A DNA stretch of 64,000 nucleotides from Halovenus halobia (lineage in GTDB: Archaea > Halobacteriota > Halobacteria > Halobacteriales > Haloarculaceae). Shown piece by piece: positions 24,544 through 33,585 of the stretch. Location of the stretch: the NCBI RefSeq assembly GCF_051414135.1, contig NZ_JBLKOA010000003.1, forward strand, positions 1 to 64,000. The letters are read 5' to 3'. The position numbers were made by a program, and so were the translations under genes. Within the stretch, counting starts at the first letter, position 1. Each line of letters begins with the position of its first letter. The notes under the pieces are model-generated. The model was not told where the DNA came from and made no database searches. It was given only the letters and a program-made list of their open reading frames with translations.

Positions 24544-26783
24544 CAGAAATCACCCAAGTTCGACTGGTCGTCGCCCGACTCCGCACCGCCGTCCGGGGTC
24601 GGCTCGGCAGTCTCTGTGTCGGGGTCGGGTTCGATATCGTCCATCGACGGCTCGCGGTGGCCCGCATTTTCGAGGATGTTTTCGGCCGTCTTCTCACGGC
24701 CCCGGAGCGCGGCGAGAACGACCGATTTGTCGGCCTCGCGCAGCGCTGCCCGGTCCTCGATGCCAGCGTCGTAGAGTCGCCGTGCACGCTTGCGACCGAC
24801 GCCGCGGACGCCCGCGAGGTCGACCAGTTCGGCGCGAACACCGTGTTCGACCCGAAGCCGTGCCTCGCGAATGTCGGAACTGACACCGAGGCCGAGTTCA
24901 CTCGACAGCGACTCCGCTGCGCCGAGCAGCCACTGCGCAGTGTCGACTTTCCCGCGAATATCACCAGGGCCGATTCCGTACTCTTCGGTGATATCTGACT
25001 CGTCGAGTTCGCTCGCCCAGTCTTCGAGCAGTCGGGCGGTCTTCAGCGCCGACAGCCAGTCGTCGAAGTCATCGTCGAACTCCGAGGGCGCACGGCCGAG
25101 CAGTTCGCCCTCGCGCTCGTGTGCGAGCATCGTGTACTCCTCCTCGTCGCCCGAGCGCAGGTAGAGTTCGTACATGTCCGGCGTCCGGCAGACGAGGTGA
25201 TAGAGGCCCAGCGGCGTCGGGTCGCCGTCTTCTAGCCCATTGATAATCTCGGCGGCGCTCATCGGGTCGAGATAGAGCCGCGAGACTGTGTGGCCAAGCG
25301 TCGTCGCCGAGAGGCCGTCACCGTCGCGTTCGAGGAAGTCGTTGACGGCGAGGTAGTCGGTCACGTCGTCGACAACGCGTTCGAGTTGCGCGCGGTCTGT
25401 GGCTTGAGCGGCGTACAGCGTTCCGTCGAGGAAGTCGAGCAGCCCCTCCCGGGAGCGAGCGAATCCGGAGGCGACAGTGGCGAGGATGTGCGTTCGGAGC
25501 GCGGGTTCGGCAGCGAGTTTCGACCGGACTGGTTCGGGGTCGGCCCAGACGTAGCGCTCGAACAGTTCGTCCAGTTCGTCGTGACCGGAGGCAAGCAGAA
25601 CCGCCTCGCCGTAGGGGTCTCGACCTGGCCGACCGGCCCGCCCCATCATCTGGTGGACTTCGAGCACGGAGAGCGGTTGCATCCCGCCAGCGGTGCCGTC
25701 GTACCGTCGCCAGTCTCGGACGACCACTCGGCGGGAGGGTGTGTTCACGCCTGCCGCGAGCGTCGGCGTTGCGGACACCACCTTGACGAGGCGGTCCCGG
25801 AAGGCGTCCTCGACGAGCGTGCGGTGGTCCCGGGAGAGACCAGCATGATGGAACGCCGACCCTTTCTCGACGGCTTCGGCGAGGTCTTCGCTCGTATCTG
25901 TGTCGCTCACGTCGCGTATCTGTTCGGCAATCTCTGCGAGTTCCTCGCTCTCCTCGTCTGTCAGCGCGTCGTCGGTTGTTGTTGCGAGTCGCCGCGCGGC
26001 GGCCTCGGCGTTGCGCCGGGAGTTGACGAAGACCAGTGTCGAACCGTCGTCTTCCAGTGTGTCCCGAACGATAGCCGCGCTTTGCTCCTCACTGTTTCGG
26101 ACGGGCAGGCGTTGCTGGCTCCCGTCTTCGAGATGGAGGGCTTCACCGTAGTGGACACCCTTCTTGAGTTCGATTGGTCGCCAGTCGGAGTCGACCAGTT
26201 CGGCGTCGAGCCAGTCGGCCAGTTCCCCCGCGTTGCCAATCGTCGCAGAGAGTGCAACCGTCTGCAGGTCGGGATTGAGCGAGCGGAGTTTGGCCAGCGT
26301 GACCTCCAGTGTCGGGCCGCGCTCGGCGTCATCGACCAGATGGACCTCGTCGGTGACGACACAAGAGAGGTCATCGAGCCACTTTGCGTCGTTTCGCACC
26401 AGCGAATCAACTTTCTCACTGGTGGCGACGATGATGTCTTTGCCGGCGAGCCACCCGCCGTCGGACTCGTAGTTGCCCGTCGTCACGCCGACATCGAGAC
26501 CGTACTGCTCGAACGCTGCGAATTCCTCATGTTTCTCGCTGGCGAGTGCGCGCAAGGGAACGATATACAGTGCCGTCCCACCCCGGTCGACAGCGGCGGC
26601 CATCGCAAGCGTTGCAATGAGAGTCTTTCCGCTCGCGGTCGGAACAGCGGCGACCAGATTCTCGCCCTCAGTGACGCCGGCCTCGACAGCCTCCGCTTGT
26701 GGTGGGTAGAGCGATTCGATTCCGTCGGCTTGGAGGTGCTCGCTGAGCCACGACGGAATCGCCGGAATCTCCGAGATATCCAT
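24543..26783 (-). CDS. hel308: ATP-dependent DNA helicase Hel308
   Basis: The protein has 746 residues. Motif I PTASGKT is at about 48-54, DEVH near 145, SATIGN near 180, and motif VI with QMMGRAGRPGRDPYGEA near 378. The winged helix and ratchet helix follow, then a terminal helix-hairpin-helix (LAGVRGVGRKRARRLYDAGI near 650). Hel308 loads at stalled forks and removes lagging strands. The C-terminal 30 residues are acidic, with a terminal QSNLGDF that resembles a PCNA- or RPA-binding tail, which is inference. Confidence 0.95.
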   Translation of the reverse strand: MDISEIPAIPSWLSEHLQADGIESLYPPQAEAVEAGVTEGENLVAAVPTASGKTLIATLAMAAAVDRGGTALYIVPLRALASEKHEEFAAFEQYGLDVGVTTGNYESDGGWLAGKDIIVATSEKVDSLVRNDAKWLDDLSCVVTDEVHLVDDAERGPTLEVTLAKLRSLNPDLQTVALSATIGNAGELADWLDAELVDSDWRPIELKKGVHYGEALHLEDGSQQRLPVRNSEEQSAAIVRDTLEDDGSTLVFVNSRRNAEAAARRLATTTDDALTDEESEELAEIAEQIRDVSDTDTSEDLAEAVEKGSAFHHAGLSRDHRTLVEDAFRDRLVKVVSATPTLAAGVNTPSRRVVVRDWRRYDGTAGGMQPLSVLEVHQMMGRAGRPGRDPYGEAVLLASGHDELDELFERYVWADPEPVRSKLAAEPALRTHILATVASGFARSREGLLDFLDGTLYAAQATDRAQLERVVDDVTDYLAVNDFLERDGDGLSATTLGHTVSRLYLDPMSAAEIINGLEDGDPTPLGLYHLVCRTPDMYELYLRSGDEEEYTMLAHEREGELLGRAPSEFDDDFDDWLSALKTARLLEDWASELDESDITEEYGIGPGDIRGKVDTAQWLLGAAESLSSELGLGVSSDIREARLRVEHGVRAELVDLAGVRGVGRKRARRLYDAGIEDRAALREADKSVVLAALRGREKTAENILENAGHREPSMDDIEPDPDTETAEPTPDGGAESGDDQSNLGDF

Positions 26784-26825
26784 TACCGATACCTGGGGCG
26801 TGCTCGGTTTTTAAGTTTCGTGTCG

Positions 26826-27893
26826 TTAGTTCATCCCGTCGTCAAATTTGCCTTCTTTGATTTCCTTGGCAGCCTTCTCCATCTCCTCGAAGTCGACATC
26901 TGCTTCCTCGTCGATTTCGCCGAGAATCTCCTCGATGTCATCGAGGCCGAGAATCTCACGAGTTTCGTCGTCGAAGTCGCCGCTTTCGAGGACGTGACCG
27001 TTCTCCTTGGCGTCACTACCCTGGAGGTGTTTGCCGTAGCGACCCACCAGCGAGGTGAGTTCCTGCGGCAGGACGAACTTCGTCGATTCGCCCTTGCCAA
27101 TCTCTTCGAGAGTCTCCATTCCACGCTCGATAACGGCACGCTCGCCCATCGATTCGGCGGATTTCGCGCGCAGCACGGTCGAAATCGCGTCACCCTGGGC
27201 TTCGAGAATCTGGCTCTGTTTCTCACCCTGTGCGCGGATGATGTTGGACTGTTTGTCACCCTGGGCTTCCTCGATGGAACTCCGTCGTTCACCCTGTGCT
27301 TCGAGAATCATCGCACGACGGCGACGCTCGGCGGAGGTCTGCTTCTCCATCGCCTGCTGGACATCGGCCGACGGCTTGACTTCTCGGACCTCGACAGACT
27401 CGACGCGGACACCCCACTCGTCGGTCGGTGCGTCCAGTTCTCGCCGGATGCGGCTGTTGATCTCTTGGCGTTTCGAGAGCGTGTCGTCCAGTTCCATATC
27501 ACCCAGCACTGCACGGAGCGTGGTCTGGGCGAGATTCGAGACGGCACGCCGGTAGTCGTCAACTTCGAGGAAGGCGCGCTCGGCGTCCATCACGCGAATG
27601 TAGACGACAGCGTCGGCAGTCACCGGTGAGTTGTCCCGCGTAATCGCTTCCTGTTGGGGGACATCCATCGTCTCCGTTCGCATGTCGAAGGTGTACGTCG
27701 AGGAGATGAACGGCACGACGATGTTGATACCGGGGTCGAGCAGGCGCTGGTACTTCCCGAAGACTGTCAGTGCCTTCTTCTCGTACGCGTCGACAATCAC
27801 GACGGCCTTGTACGCCACCACAACGGCGAACACGAGCACGAGCGCGCCGAGCAACAGAAATGCTGGCGGGCCGCTCTGGAGGAGAATTTCCAT
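26826..27893 (-). CDS. SPFH/stomatin-prohibitin family membrane protein
   Basis: The protein has 355 residues. One N-terminal membrane helix (PAFLLLGALVLVFAVVVAYK) precedes the SPFH domain (QRLLDPGINIVVPFISSTY, MDVPQQEAITRDN, WGVRVESVEVREVKP). A helical region follows with four 11-residue repeats built on AQGE/D (near 195-235). The C-terminus is an acidic DDIEEILGEIDEE segment. The ATG at 27893 avoids an unrelated upstream extension. It probably forms membrane microdomain oligomers. No NfeD partner is adjacent. Confidence 0.88.
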   Translation of the reverse strand: MEILLQSGPPAFLLLGALVLVFAVVVAYKAVVIVDAYEKKALTVFGKYQRLLDPGINIVVPFISSTYTFDMRTETMDVPQQEAITRDNSPVTADAVVYIRVMDAERAFLEVDDYRRAVSNLAQTTLRAVLGDMELDDTLSKRQEINSRIRRELDAPTDEWGVRVESVEVREVKPSADVQQAMEKQTSAERRRRAMILEAQGERRSSIEEAQGDKQSNIIRAQGEKQSQILEAQGDAISTVLRAKSAESMGERAVIERGMETLEEIGKGESTKFVLPQELTSLVGRYGKHLQGSDAKENGHVLESGDFDDETREILGLDDIEEILGEIDEEADVDFEEMEKAAKEIKEGKFDDGMN

Positions 27894-27958
27894 ATACAAT
27901 GTTTGTTCCGTAGACGTAAGTACTGTCGAGGTTACACACACGGAGGGGTGACCACCGT

Positions 27959-27967
27959 GTTTTTATT
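27959..27967 (+). promoter_or_regulatory. TATA box of pheA
   Basis: GTTTTTATT lies about 27 nt before the ATG at 27990, indicating a leaderless transcript. Confidence 0.55.
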
Positions 27968-27989
27968 TGTCTGTCGAGTAGCGGGAGCT

Positions 27990-28808
27990 ATGACTACACA
28001 GGCGCTCACGCTAGGGCCGTCGGGCACATACTCACACCGGGCGGCGCGCGCCGTTGCCGACGACGAGGATATCACATTCACCGAGTCGGTGACGTCGATT
28101 ATCGAATCCATCGCCAACGGAGAGTACACCCACGGCATCGTCCCCGTAGAGAACAGTATCGAGGGGTCGGTCACCGAATCACTGGACGCACTGGCCGAAC
28201 ACGACGTGGCGGTGGTTCGTGAGATTATTACACCAATCAGACACGCCCTCATCGCACAGGATGAACCGTTCGACACGGTGGCCAGCCACGCGCAGGCACT
28301 CGCGCAGTGTCGCTCGTATCTCGAAGAGAACTATCCGGACGTGGAACTGGAAGCCGTTGCCAGCACCGCCCGCGGCGTCCAGCGCGCACGCGAAGACGAC
28401 TCAGTCGCAGCTATCGGCCACCCGGCCAACGCCGAAAGCGACAGTTTGCTCGTCCTCGGCGAGGACATTCAGGACCGCAGTTCGAACGCAACGCGGTTTC
28501 TCGTCGTCGCCCCGGCCGACCAGCGAACCGAGGCCGGCGGGAAGACTTCCTTCATCGTCTACCCGAACGTCGACTACCCTGGACTCCTGCTCGAACTGCT
28601 CGAACCGTTTGCAGACCGCGATATCAACCTGACTAGAGTCGAGTCCCGCCCCAGCGGCGAGCGCCTCGGTGATTACGTCTTCCACATCGATATCGCCGCC
28701 GGCCTCTACGAACAGCGCACGCAGGACGCACTCACTGTTATCGAAGAGATTGCCGAGGACGGCTGGGTGCGCCGGCTTGGGTCGTACGACAGCGAAACCG
28801 TCGTCTAA
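27990..28808 (+). CDS. pheA: Prephenate dehydratase
   Basis: The protein has 272 residues. It converts prephenate to phenylpyruvate in phenylalanine synthesis. LGPSGTYSHRAA at the start, VPVENSIEGSVTESLD near 50 and the SNATRFLVV catalytic-threonine motif near 165 are diagnostic. From about 185 there is an ACT domain with the ESRPSG allosteric motif for Phe feedback inhibition. It is stand-alone, without a fused chorismate mutase. Confidence 0.95.
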   Translation: MTTQALTLGPSGTYSHRAARAVADDEDITFTESVTSIIESIANGEYTHGIVPVENSIEGSVTESLDALAEHDVAVVREIITPIRHALIAQDEPFDTVASHAQALAQCRSYLEENYPDVELEAVASTARGVQRAREDDSVAAIGHPANAESDSLLVLGEDIQDRSSNATRFLVVAPADQRTEAGGKTSFIVYPNVDYPGLLLELLEPFADRDINLTRVESRPSGERLGDYVFHIDIAAGLYEQRTQDALTVIEEIAEDGWVRRLGSYDSETVV

Positions 28809-28848
28809 ACCCCGTACTTTCTTGCGACCGTCAGTCCTTGGCGGTGGT

Positions 28849-30441
28849 ATGACACACCGCGAGGACCGCGATTTAGAGGAACTCATCGAGCAGGTCCAAG
28901 AAGCGAAACAGGCCGTCGAAGACGAGGGCCGCCCCGAGGCCGTCGACAGCCAGCACAGTCACGACAAACTGACCGCACGCGAGCGCGTCGAGTATCTCTA
29001 CGACGAGGGAACCTTCGACGAGATTGGCCAACTTGCCTCGCCAGCGCCGACCACACCAGAGACACAGAACTGGGAACGGGAAGACGCCCCGGCGGACGGC
29101 GTCATCACGGGTATCGGGGAAGTGGAGGGCCGGCCAGTCGCAATCATCGCCACCGACTTCACCGTCAAGGGCGGGTCGATTGGCCACACCGGGGGCCGGA
29201 AGATGGACCGCGTCTCCGACCTGGCGCTGGAGCGAGGGATTCCGCTCGTCATGCTGCACGACGGCGGCGGCCACCGCATTCAGGAGGGACTCGACGCGCG
29301 GCCGTTCGCCCGCGGGGACGACGGCTTCGCGAACAAGCAGGAGACGCTGTCGGGGTGGGTGCCGATGGTGTCGGCGATGATGGGCCCCGGGTTCGCGGCG
29401 GCGACGAACTTCGCGGCACTCTGTGATTTCGTCCCGATGGTTGAGAGCACGTCGACGATGGGCGTCGCTGGGCCGAAACTCGTCAAAGCTGCACTGGGTG
29501 TCGACATGACCAAACAGGAACTCGGCGGTGCGCAGTTCCAGGCCGCCGAGACGGGGATGGCCGACCTCATCTGCCCCGACGACGAGGCCTGTCTCGACGC
29601 AATCAAGCAGTATCTCGCCTACTTGCCGCGCAACGCCGAGCACGAACCCCCGCGCACCGACGACTGGACGGCCCCGTCCGAAGAGCAGGTCGCGGAAATG
29701 CAGTCGGTGATGCCCGCAAACCCGACCAAGGGATACGACATCTACGCGATTATTAATGGGCTCGTCGACCAGGGTTCATTCTTCGAGAAGAAGCCGAAGT
29801 ACGCCCGGAATATCGTGACAGGGCTCGCCCGCCTCCAGGGTCGCCCGGTCGGTATTATCGCCAACAACCCGCGGATGAAAGCCGGGACAATCGACACGGG
29901 AGCCTCTGACAAGGGAAGTCACTTCGTGAGCCTCTGTGACGCATTCGGGATTCCCATCGTGAGTCTGGCCGACGTGCCTGGAATCCTGCCCGGCCCCGAC
30001 TCCGAACGGGAGGGGATCGCCCGTCACTCCGCGAAGATTCCGTTCGAGTTGAACCGCGCGACAGTCCCGAAGGTGAGCGTCGTCCTGCGGCGTGGCTACG
30101 GCTTTGGCTACGTGGCGATGGGTGCTGGGCGGTCGACAGACACCGACCTCACGGTGGTCTGGCCTGCCGCCGAGATTGCTGCGATGGGTATCGAAGGCGC
30201 CGTCGATATCGCCTACGGCGACCAGATCGAGGCTGCAAACGACTCCGAAGCGGCACGGACGGCGATGATTGCCGAGTTCACCGAGCGCACGAATGCTATC
30301 CGTGCCGCCGAACACATCGGTATCGACGGCGTCGTCGAACCGGCCGAAACTCGGGCGACTATCTGTCGGACGCTTGACCGTGCGGAACACACCGGCGAGC
30401 GCGATTGGCCGCCGAAAAAACACTCGATAAATCCGATCTGA
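28849..30441 (+). CDS. Acyl-CoA carboxylase carboxyltransferase (beta) subunit
   Basis: The protein has 530 residues. It contains both crotonase-fold halves of the propionyl/acetyl/methylcrotonyl-CoA carboxylase beta subunit: HDKLTARERVEYLYDEGTF at the start, GGGHRIQEG near 140, then RLQGRPVGIIANNPRMKAG and the C-terminal carboxybiotin site (RRGYGFGYVAMGAG near 415). Substrate specificity is not clear. No biotin carboxylase or biotin carrier gene lies beside it, so the holoenzyme must draw on subunits from elsewhere. ATG 28849. Confidence 0.88.
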   Translation: MTHREDRDLEELIEQVQEAKQAVEDEGRPEAVDSQHSHDKLTARERVEYLYDEGTFDEIGQLASPAPTTPETQNWEREDAPADGVITGIGEVEGRPVAIIATDFTVKGGSIGHTGGRKMDRVSDLALERGIPLVMLHDGGGHRIQEGLDARPFARGDDGFANKQETLSGWVPMVSAMMGPGFAAATNFAALCDFVPMVESTSTMGVAGPKLVKAALGVDMTKQELGGAQFQAAETGMADLICPDDEACLDAIKQYLAYLPRNAEHEPPRTDDWTAPSEEQVAEMQSVMPANPTKGYDIYAIINGLVDQGSFFEKKPKYARNIVTGLARLQGRPVGIIANNPRMKAGTIDTGASDKGSHFVSLCDAFGIPIVSLADVPGILPGPDSEREGIARHSAKIPFELNRATVPKVSVVLRRGYGFGYVAMGAGRSTDTDLTVVWPAAEIAAMGIEGAVDIAYGDQIEAANDSEAARTAMIAEFTERTNAIRAAEHIGIDGVVEPAETRATICRTLDRAEHTGERDWPPKKHSINPI

Positions 30442-30518
30442 GCAGACCTGCGAGAACATTACAACAAAAATTAATAAACTTTATTTGATATGCTAATGGA
30501 TAGCCTAACGGCAGACAC

Positions 30519-31502
30519 ATGTCAGGGAATAATCGACAGGGCAATCAGGGCGGTCAAGGCGACCAGCGAGGCCAGCGTGGACAGGGCGGCCAACAGCCCC
30601 AACAGGGTCAACAACAGCGCGGTCAGCAACAGGGCCAGCCACCGCAAGGCCAGCAACAGGGCCAGCGTGGACAGTCACCCCAGGGCGGCGGCCGGCCACC
30701 ACAGCAGGCCGGCGGCGGTGGCGGCGGACGAGATATTGACATCGACGCTGATGTTGTCAAAAACATCGCCATCTGGGGCATCAGCGCCTTTGTCATCCTC
30801 GGCCTCGTGCTCGGACTGGTGCCGTTCCTGTACGGCTTCGCCGGGAACGCCAACGGAGAGACCCAGAGCGTCAGCGCAAACTCGACACTGGCACAGGAGC
30901 GAGCAAACGAACAACAGGTCGCGAACAACGTGGTGAACAATAACCTAGCGAGTAACAACGCCAGCGCAGCGGCCGCCTACGACCAGATGCAGTCCCAGAA
31001 CACGATTATTCAGGAGATTCTCGTGTTCAGTCCGTATCTCGGCCTCGTGTTCGCGGGAATCGCGGCGCTGTTGATTGGTTTGCGGAGTTCGGCCGACGAA
31101 GCGAGTCTCGCGGCCGGAATGGCAGTGGCAATCGTAGTTGGACTCACCCTGTTCATCGTGTTGAGTTCCGCTGTTGCAGGCTTCCAGTACAACAGCATGT
31201 CACAGGACGACTGGCGAAACCAGCACAACACGGACCCGGCGGACTGGAACCCGTATCCGGCCAGTGACTTCAGCGGCAATGCACAGCAGACCTACCTCGA
31301 CAACTACCAGAACCAGTACGGTAAACAGCCGACCCGGGGACTCACCTCGGCGGCGAGCGTCTCCTCGATTCGGACTATCAGAGGGATGAACATCAACTAC
31401 GGCACCATCTTCATCAACGCGCTGTTGTTCGGCGTCGTGACGGCACTCGGCGGCGCAGGAATCGCCGTCGGAAGCAAGCGACTCTCCGAAATAATCGAAT
31501 AG
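30519..31502 (+). CDS. Membrane protein with a Gln/Gly-rich low-complexity N-terminus
   Basis: The protein has 327 residues. The first 70 are almost entirely Gln, Gly, Arg and Pro in short QGQ/QQG/GQR runs, unlike the acidic proteins around it. The rest has membrane helices at about 82-108, 165-190, 198-220 and 293-318, and a hydrophilic loop between helices three and four with NPYPASDFSG. An AT-rich promoter with TTTATTT at about 30479-30486 precedes ATG 30519. No family is recognised. The tail may be disordered or prone to condensation, which is inference. Confidence 0.75.
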   Translation: MSGNNRQGNQGGQGDQRGQRGQGGQQPQQGQQQRGQQQGQPPQGQQQGQRGQSPQGGGRPPQQAGGGGGGRDIDIDADVVKNIAIWGISAFVILGLVLGLVPFLYGFAGNANGETQSVSANSTLAQERANEQQVANNVVNNNLASNNASAAAAYDQMQSQNTIIQEILVFSPYLGLVFAGIAALLIGLRSSADEASLAAGMAVAIVVGLTLFIVLSSAVAGFQYNSMSQDDWRNQHNTDPADWNPYPASDFSGNAQQTYLDNYQNQYGKQPTRGLTSAASVSSIRTIRGMNINYGTIFINALLFGVVTALGGAGIAVGSKRLSEIIE

Positions 31503-31605
31503 CCGGCGTTATCCGTTTTTAAACATAGGTTTGCCAGCTCTTGTGAACTATCCACACGGCCAAGGACTACCGGTACAGCCGTTGTTGGCTCACCACACCA
31601 AAACC

Positions 31606-31614
31606 CTTATATAG
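31606..31614 (+). promoter_or_regulatory. TATA box of the thermosome gene
   Basis: CTTATATAG is a near-consensus haloarchaeal TATA element centred about 30 nt before ATG 31640, giving a transcript with a very short leader. Upstream AAAACC resembles a weak BRE. Thermosome genes are typically heat-inducible through this core-promoter region. Confidence 0.65.
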
Positions 31615-31639
31615 AATCACATTCAATCAACGTACGATT

Positions 31640-33322
31640 ATGTCTCAGCAGATGGGTAACCAGCCGCTTATTGTACTTTCGGAGGAAAGCCAGCGAACGT
31701 CCGGGAAGGACGCCCAATCGATGAATATTACGGCCGGGAAGGCCGTCGCGGAGTCCGTCCGGACGACACTCGGTCCGAAGGGGATGGACAAGATGCTCGT
31801 CGACGACGGGGGAAGCGTCGTCGTCACCAACGACGGCGTCACCATCCTCGACGAGATGGATATCGAGCACCCGGCGGCCAACATGGTCGTCGAGGTCGCT
31901 CAGACACAGGAAGAGGAAGTCGGCGACGGAACGACGACAGCAGTCGTCATCGCCGGTGAACTCCTCTCGAAGGCCGAGGAACTTCTCGACCAGGACATTC
32001 ACGCGACAATTCTCGCACAGGGATACCGTCAGGCCGCCGAGCGTGCGAAAGAAGCGCTCACAGAGGCCGCAACTGACGTCGACGAGGACGACACCGAGTC
32101 TCTCGAAAGCGTCGCCCGAACGGCGATGACCGGCAAGGGCGCAGAGAGCGCCAAAGACCACCTCGCCGAACTTATCGTCCACGCCGTCCAGTCGGTTGCC
32201 GACGAGGAAGGCGTCGACACTGACAACGTCAAAGTCGAGACCGTTGTCGGCGGCTCCATCGACGAGTCCGAACTCGTCGAGGGTGTCATCGTCAACAAGT
32301 CTCGTGTCCACGACAACATGCCACAGATCAAGGAGGACGCAGACATTGCCCTCCTCGACACTGCCATCGAAGTGCCAGAAACGGAGCTTGACGCAGAGGT
32401 CAACGTCTCCGACCCCGACCAACTGCAGGAGTTCCTCGACCAGGAAGAGGAACAGCTCAAGGAGTACGTCGACGCCATCGCCGACGCCGGCGCAGACGTC
32501 GTCTTCGCACAGAAAGGCATCGACGACATGGCCCAGCACTACCTCGCCGAAGAGGGTATTCTGGCCGTGCGCCGAGCCAAGAAGTCCGACATCGCCGCAC
32601 TCTCCCGTTCGACGGGTGCCTCGACGGTCTCGAACATCGAGGACATCACCGCCGACGACCTCGGCGAAGCTGGCTCCGTTACCGAGCAGCAGCTGGCTGG
32701 CGACGAGAAGATTTTCGTCGAGGAAGTCGAGGACGCAAAAGCAGTAACGCTCATCCTCCGCGGCGGCACCGAGCACGTCGTCGACGAGGTCGAGCGCGCC
32801 ATCGAGGACGCGCTGGGCGTTGTCTCCGCAACCATCGAGGACGGCAAAGTCCTCGTCGGTGGCGGTGCACCTGAGACCGCACTCTCACTCGAACTCCGTG
32901 ACTTTGCGGACTCCGTCGGTGGCCGCGAACAGCTCGCCATCGAAGCCTTCGCAGACGCAATCGAAGTCATCCCACGCACGCTCGCCGAGAACGCCGGGAT
33001 GGACCCAATCGACTCGCTGGTCGAACTCCGCAGTCAGCACGACAGCGGTAACAGCACGATTGGTCTCGACGCCCGAGCCGGTGAAGTCGCAGATGTCGAA
33101 GGAGAGGCTGTCGAGCCGCTCCGAGTCAAAACGCAGGCTGTCGAAAGCGCAACCGAAGCTGCCGTGATGCTCCTGCGCATCGACGACGTCATCGCTGCTG
33201 GTGACCTGAAAGGTGGCCAGGGCGACGACGATGACGAAGAAGGCGGCCCAGGCGGCCCAGGTGGAATGGGCGGCGGCATGGGCGGCATGGGCGGTATGGG
33301 TGGCATGGGCGGCGCAATGTAA
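31640..33322 (+). CDS. thsA: Thermosome subunit (group II chaperonin)
   Basis: The protein has 560 residues. The ATP-binding signatures RTTLGPKGMDKMLVD near 42 and GDGTTTAVV near 94 are intact, with VGGGAPE near 405. The C-terminus has a run of Gly-Met repeats (GGMGGMGG type), which is typical of haloarchaeal thermosomes and lines the chamber. It folds proteins in a double ring with paralogous subunits encoded elsewhere. A hairpin array follows the stop. Confidence 0.97.
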   Translation: MSQQMGNQPLIVLSEESQRTSGKDAQSMNITAGKAVAESVRTTLGPKGMDKMLVDDGGSVVVTNDGVTILDEMDIEHPAANMVVEVAQTQEEEVGDGTTTAVVIAGELLSKAEELLDQDIHATILAQGYRQAAERAKEALTEAATDVDEDDTESLESVARTAMTGKGAESAKDHLAELIVHAVQSVADEEGVDTDNVKVETVVGGSIDESELVEGVIVNKSRVHDNMPQIKEDADIALLDTAIEVPETELDAEVNVSDPDQLQEFLDQEEEQLKEYVDAIADAGADVVFAQKGIDDMAQHYLAEEGILAVRRAKKSDIAALSRSTGASTVSNIEDITADDLGEAGSVTEQQLAGDEKIFVEEVEDAKAVTLILRGGTEHVVDEVERAIEDALGVVSATIEDGKVLVGGGAPETALSLELRDFADSVGGREQLAIEAFADAIEVIPRTLAENAGMDPIDSLVELRSQHDSGNSTIGLDARAGEVADVEGEAVEPLRVKTQAVESATEAAVMLLRIDDVIAAGDLKGGQGDDDDEEGGPGGPGGMGGGMGGMGGMGGMGGAM

Positions 33323-33323
33323 G

Positions 33324-33434
33324 CGTGGCCGAACGAAGAGAGGCCACGTTATCGCGAACGGCTCTGCCGTGAGCAGCGAGGCGACGGAGTTGCCTCGAAA
33401 AGTCGAGCGGCACGAGGCCGGAGGCCTCTGCCGC
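33324..33434. repeat. Hairpin cluster downstream of the thermosome
   Basis: CGTGGCC at 33324-33330 pairs with 33342-33348, a plausible terminator. It is followed by 3-nt-loop hairpins: 33358-33370 (5 bp, loop TCT), 33378-33396 (8 bp with one wobble, loop GGA) and 33407-33434 (about 12 bp with a small bulge, loop GGA). The rest of the 33323-33585 gap shows nothing further. Confidence 0.6.
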
Positions 33435-33585
33435 GAGACAGGACAAACTCCACAACACCTCAGTACCCGCACAGACACCGCCGGCGAGACCAGCCTCGTT
33501 TGAGACTGTGCTCGCTGTGTAGTAATTACCGCTCTTCCCGAACCCCGAAACGAGCGCTATTTTCCGATTCGGTACATCACCACAG

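Noticed and set aside
25290..27629. 779-codon plus-strand frame across hel308 and the SPFH gene
   Set aside because: It spans two well-supported minus-strand genes and has no homology pattern of its own.
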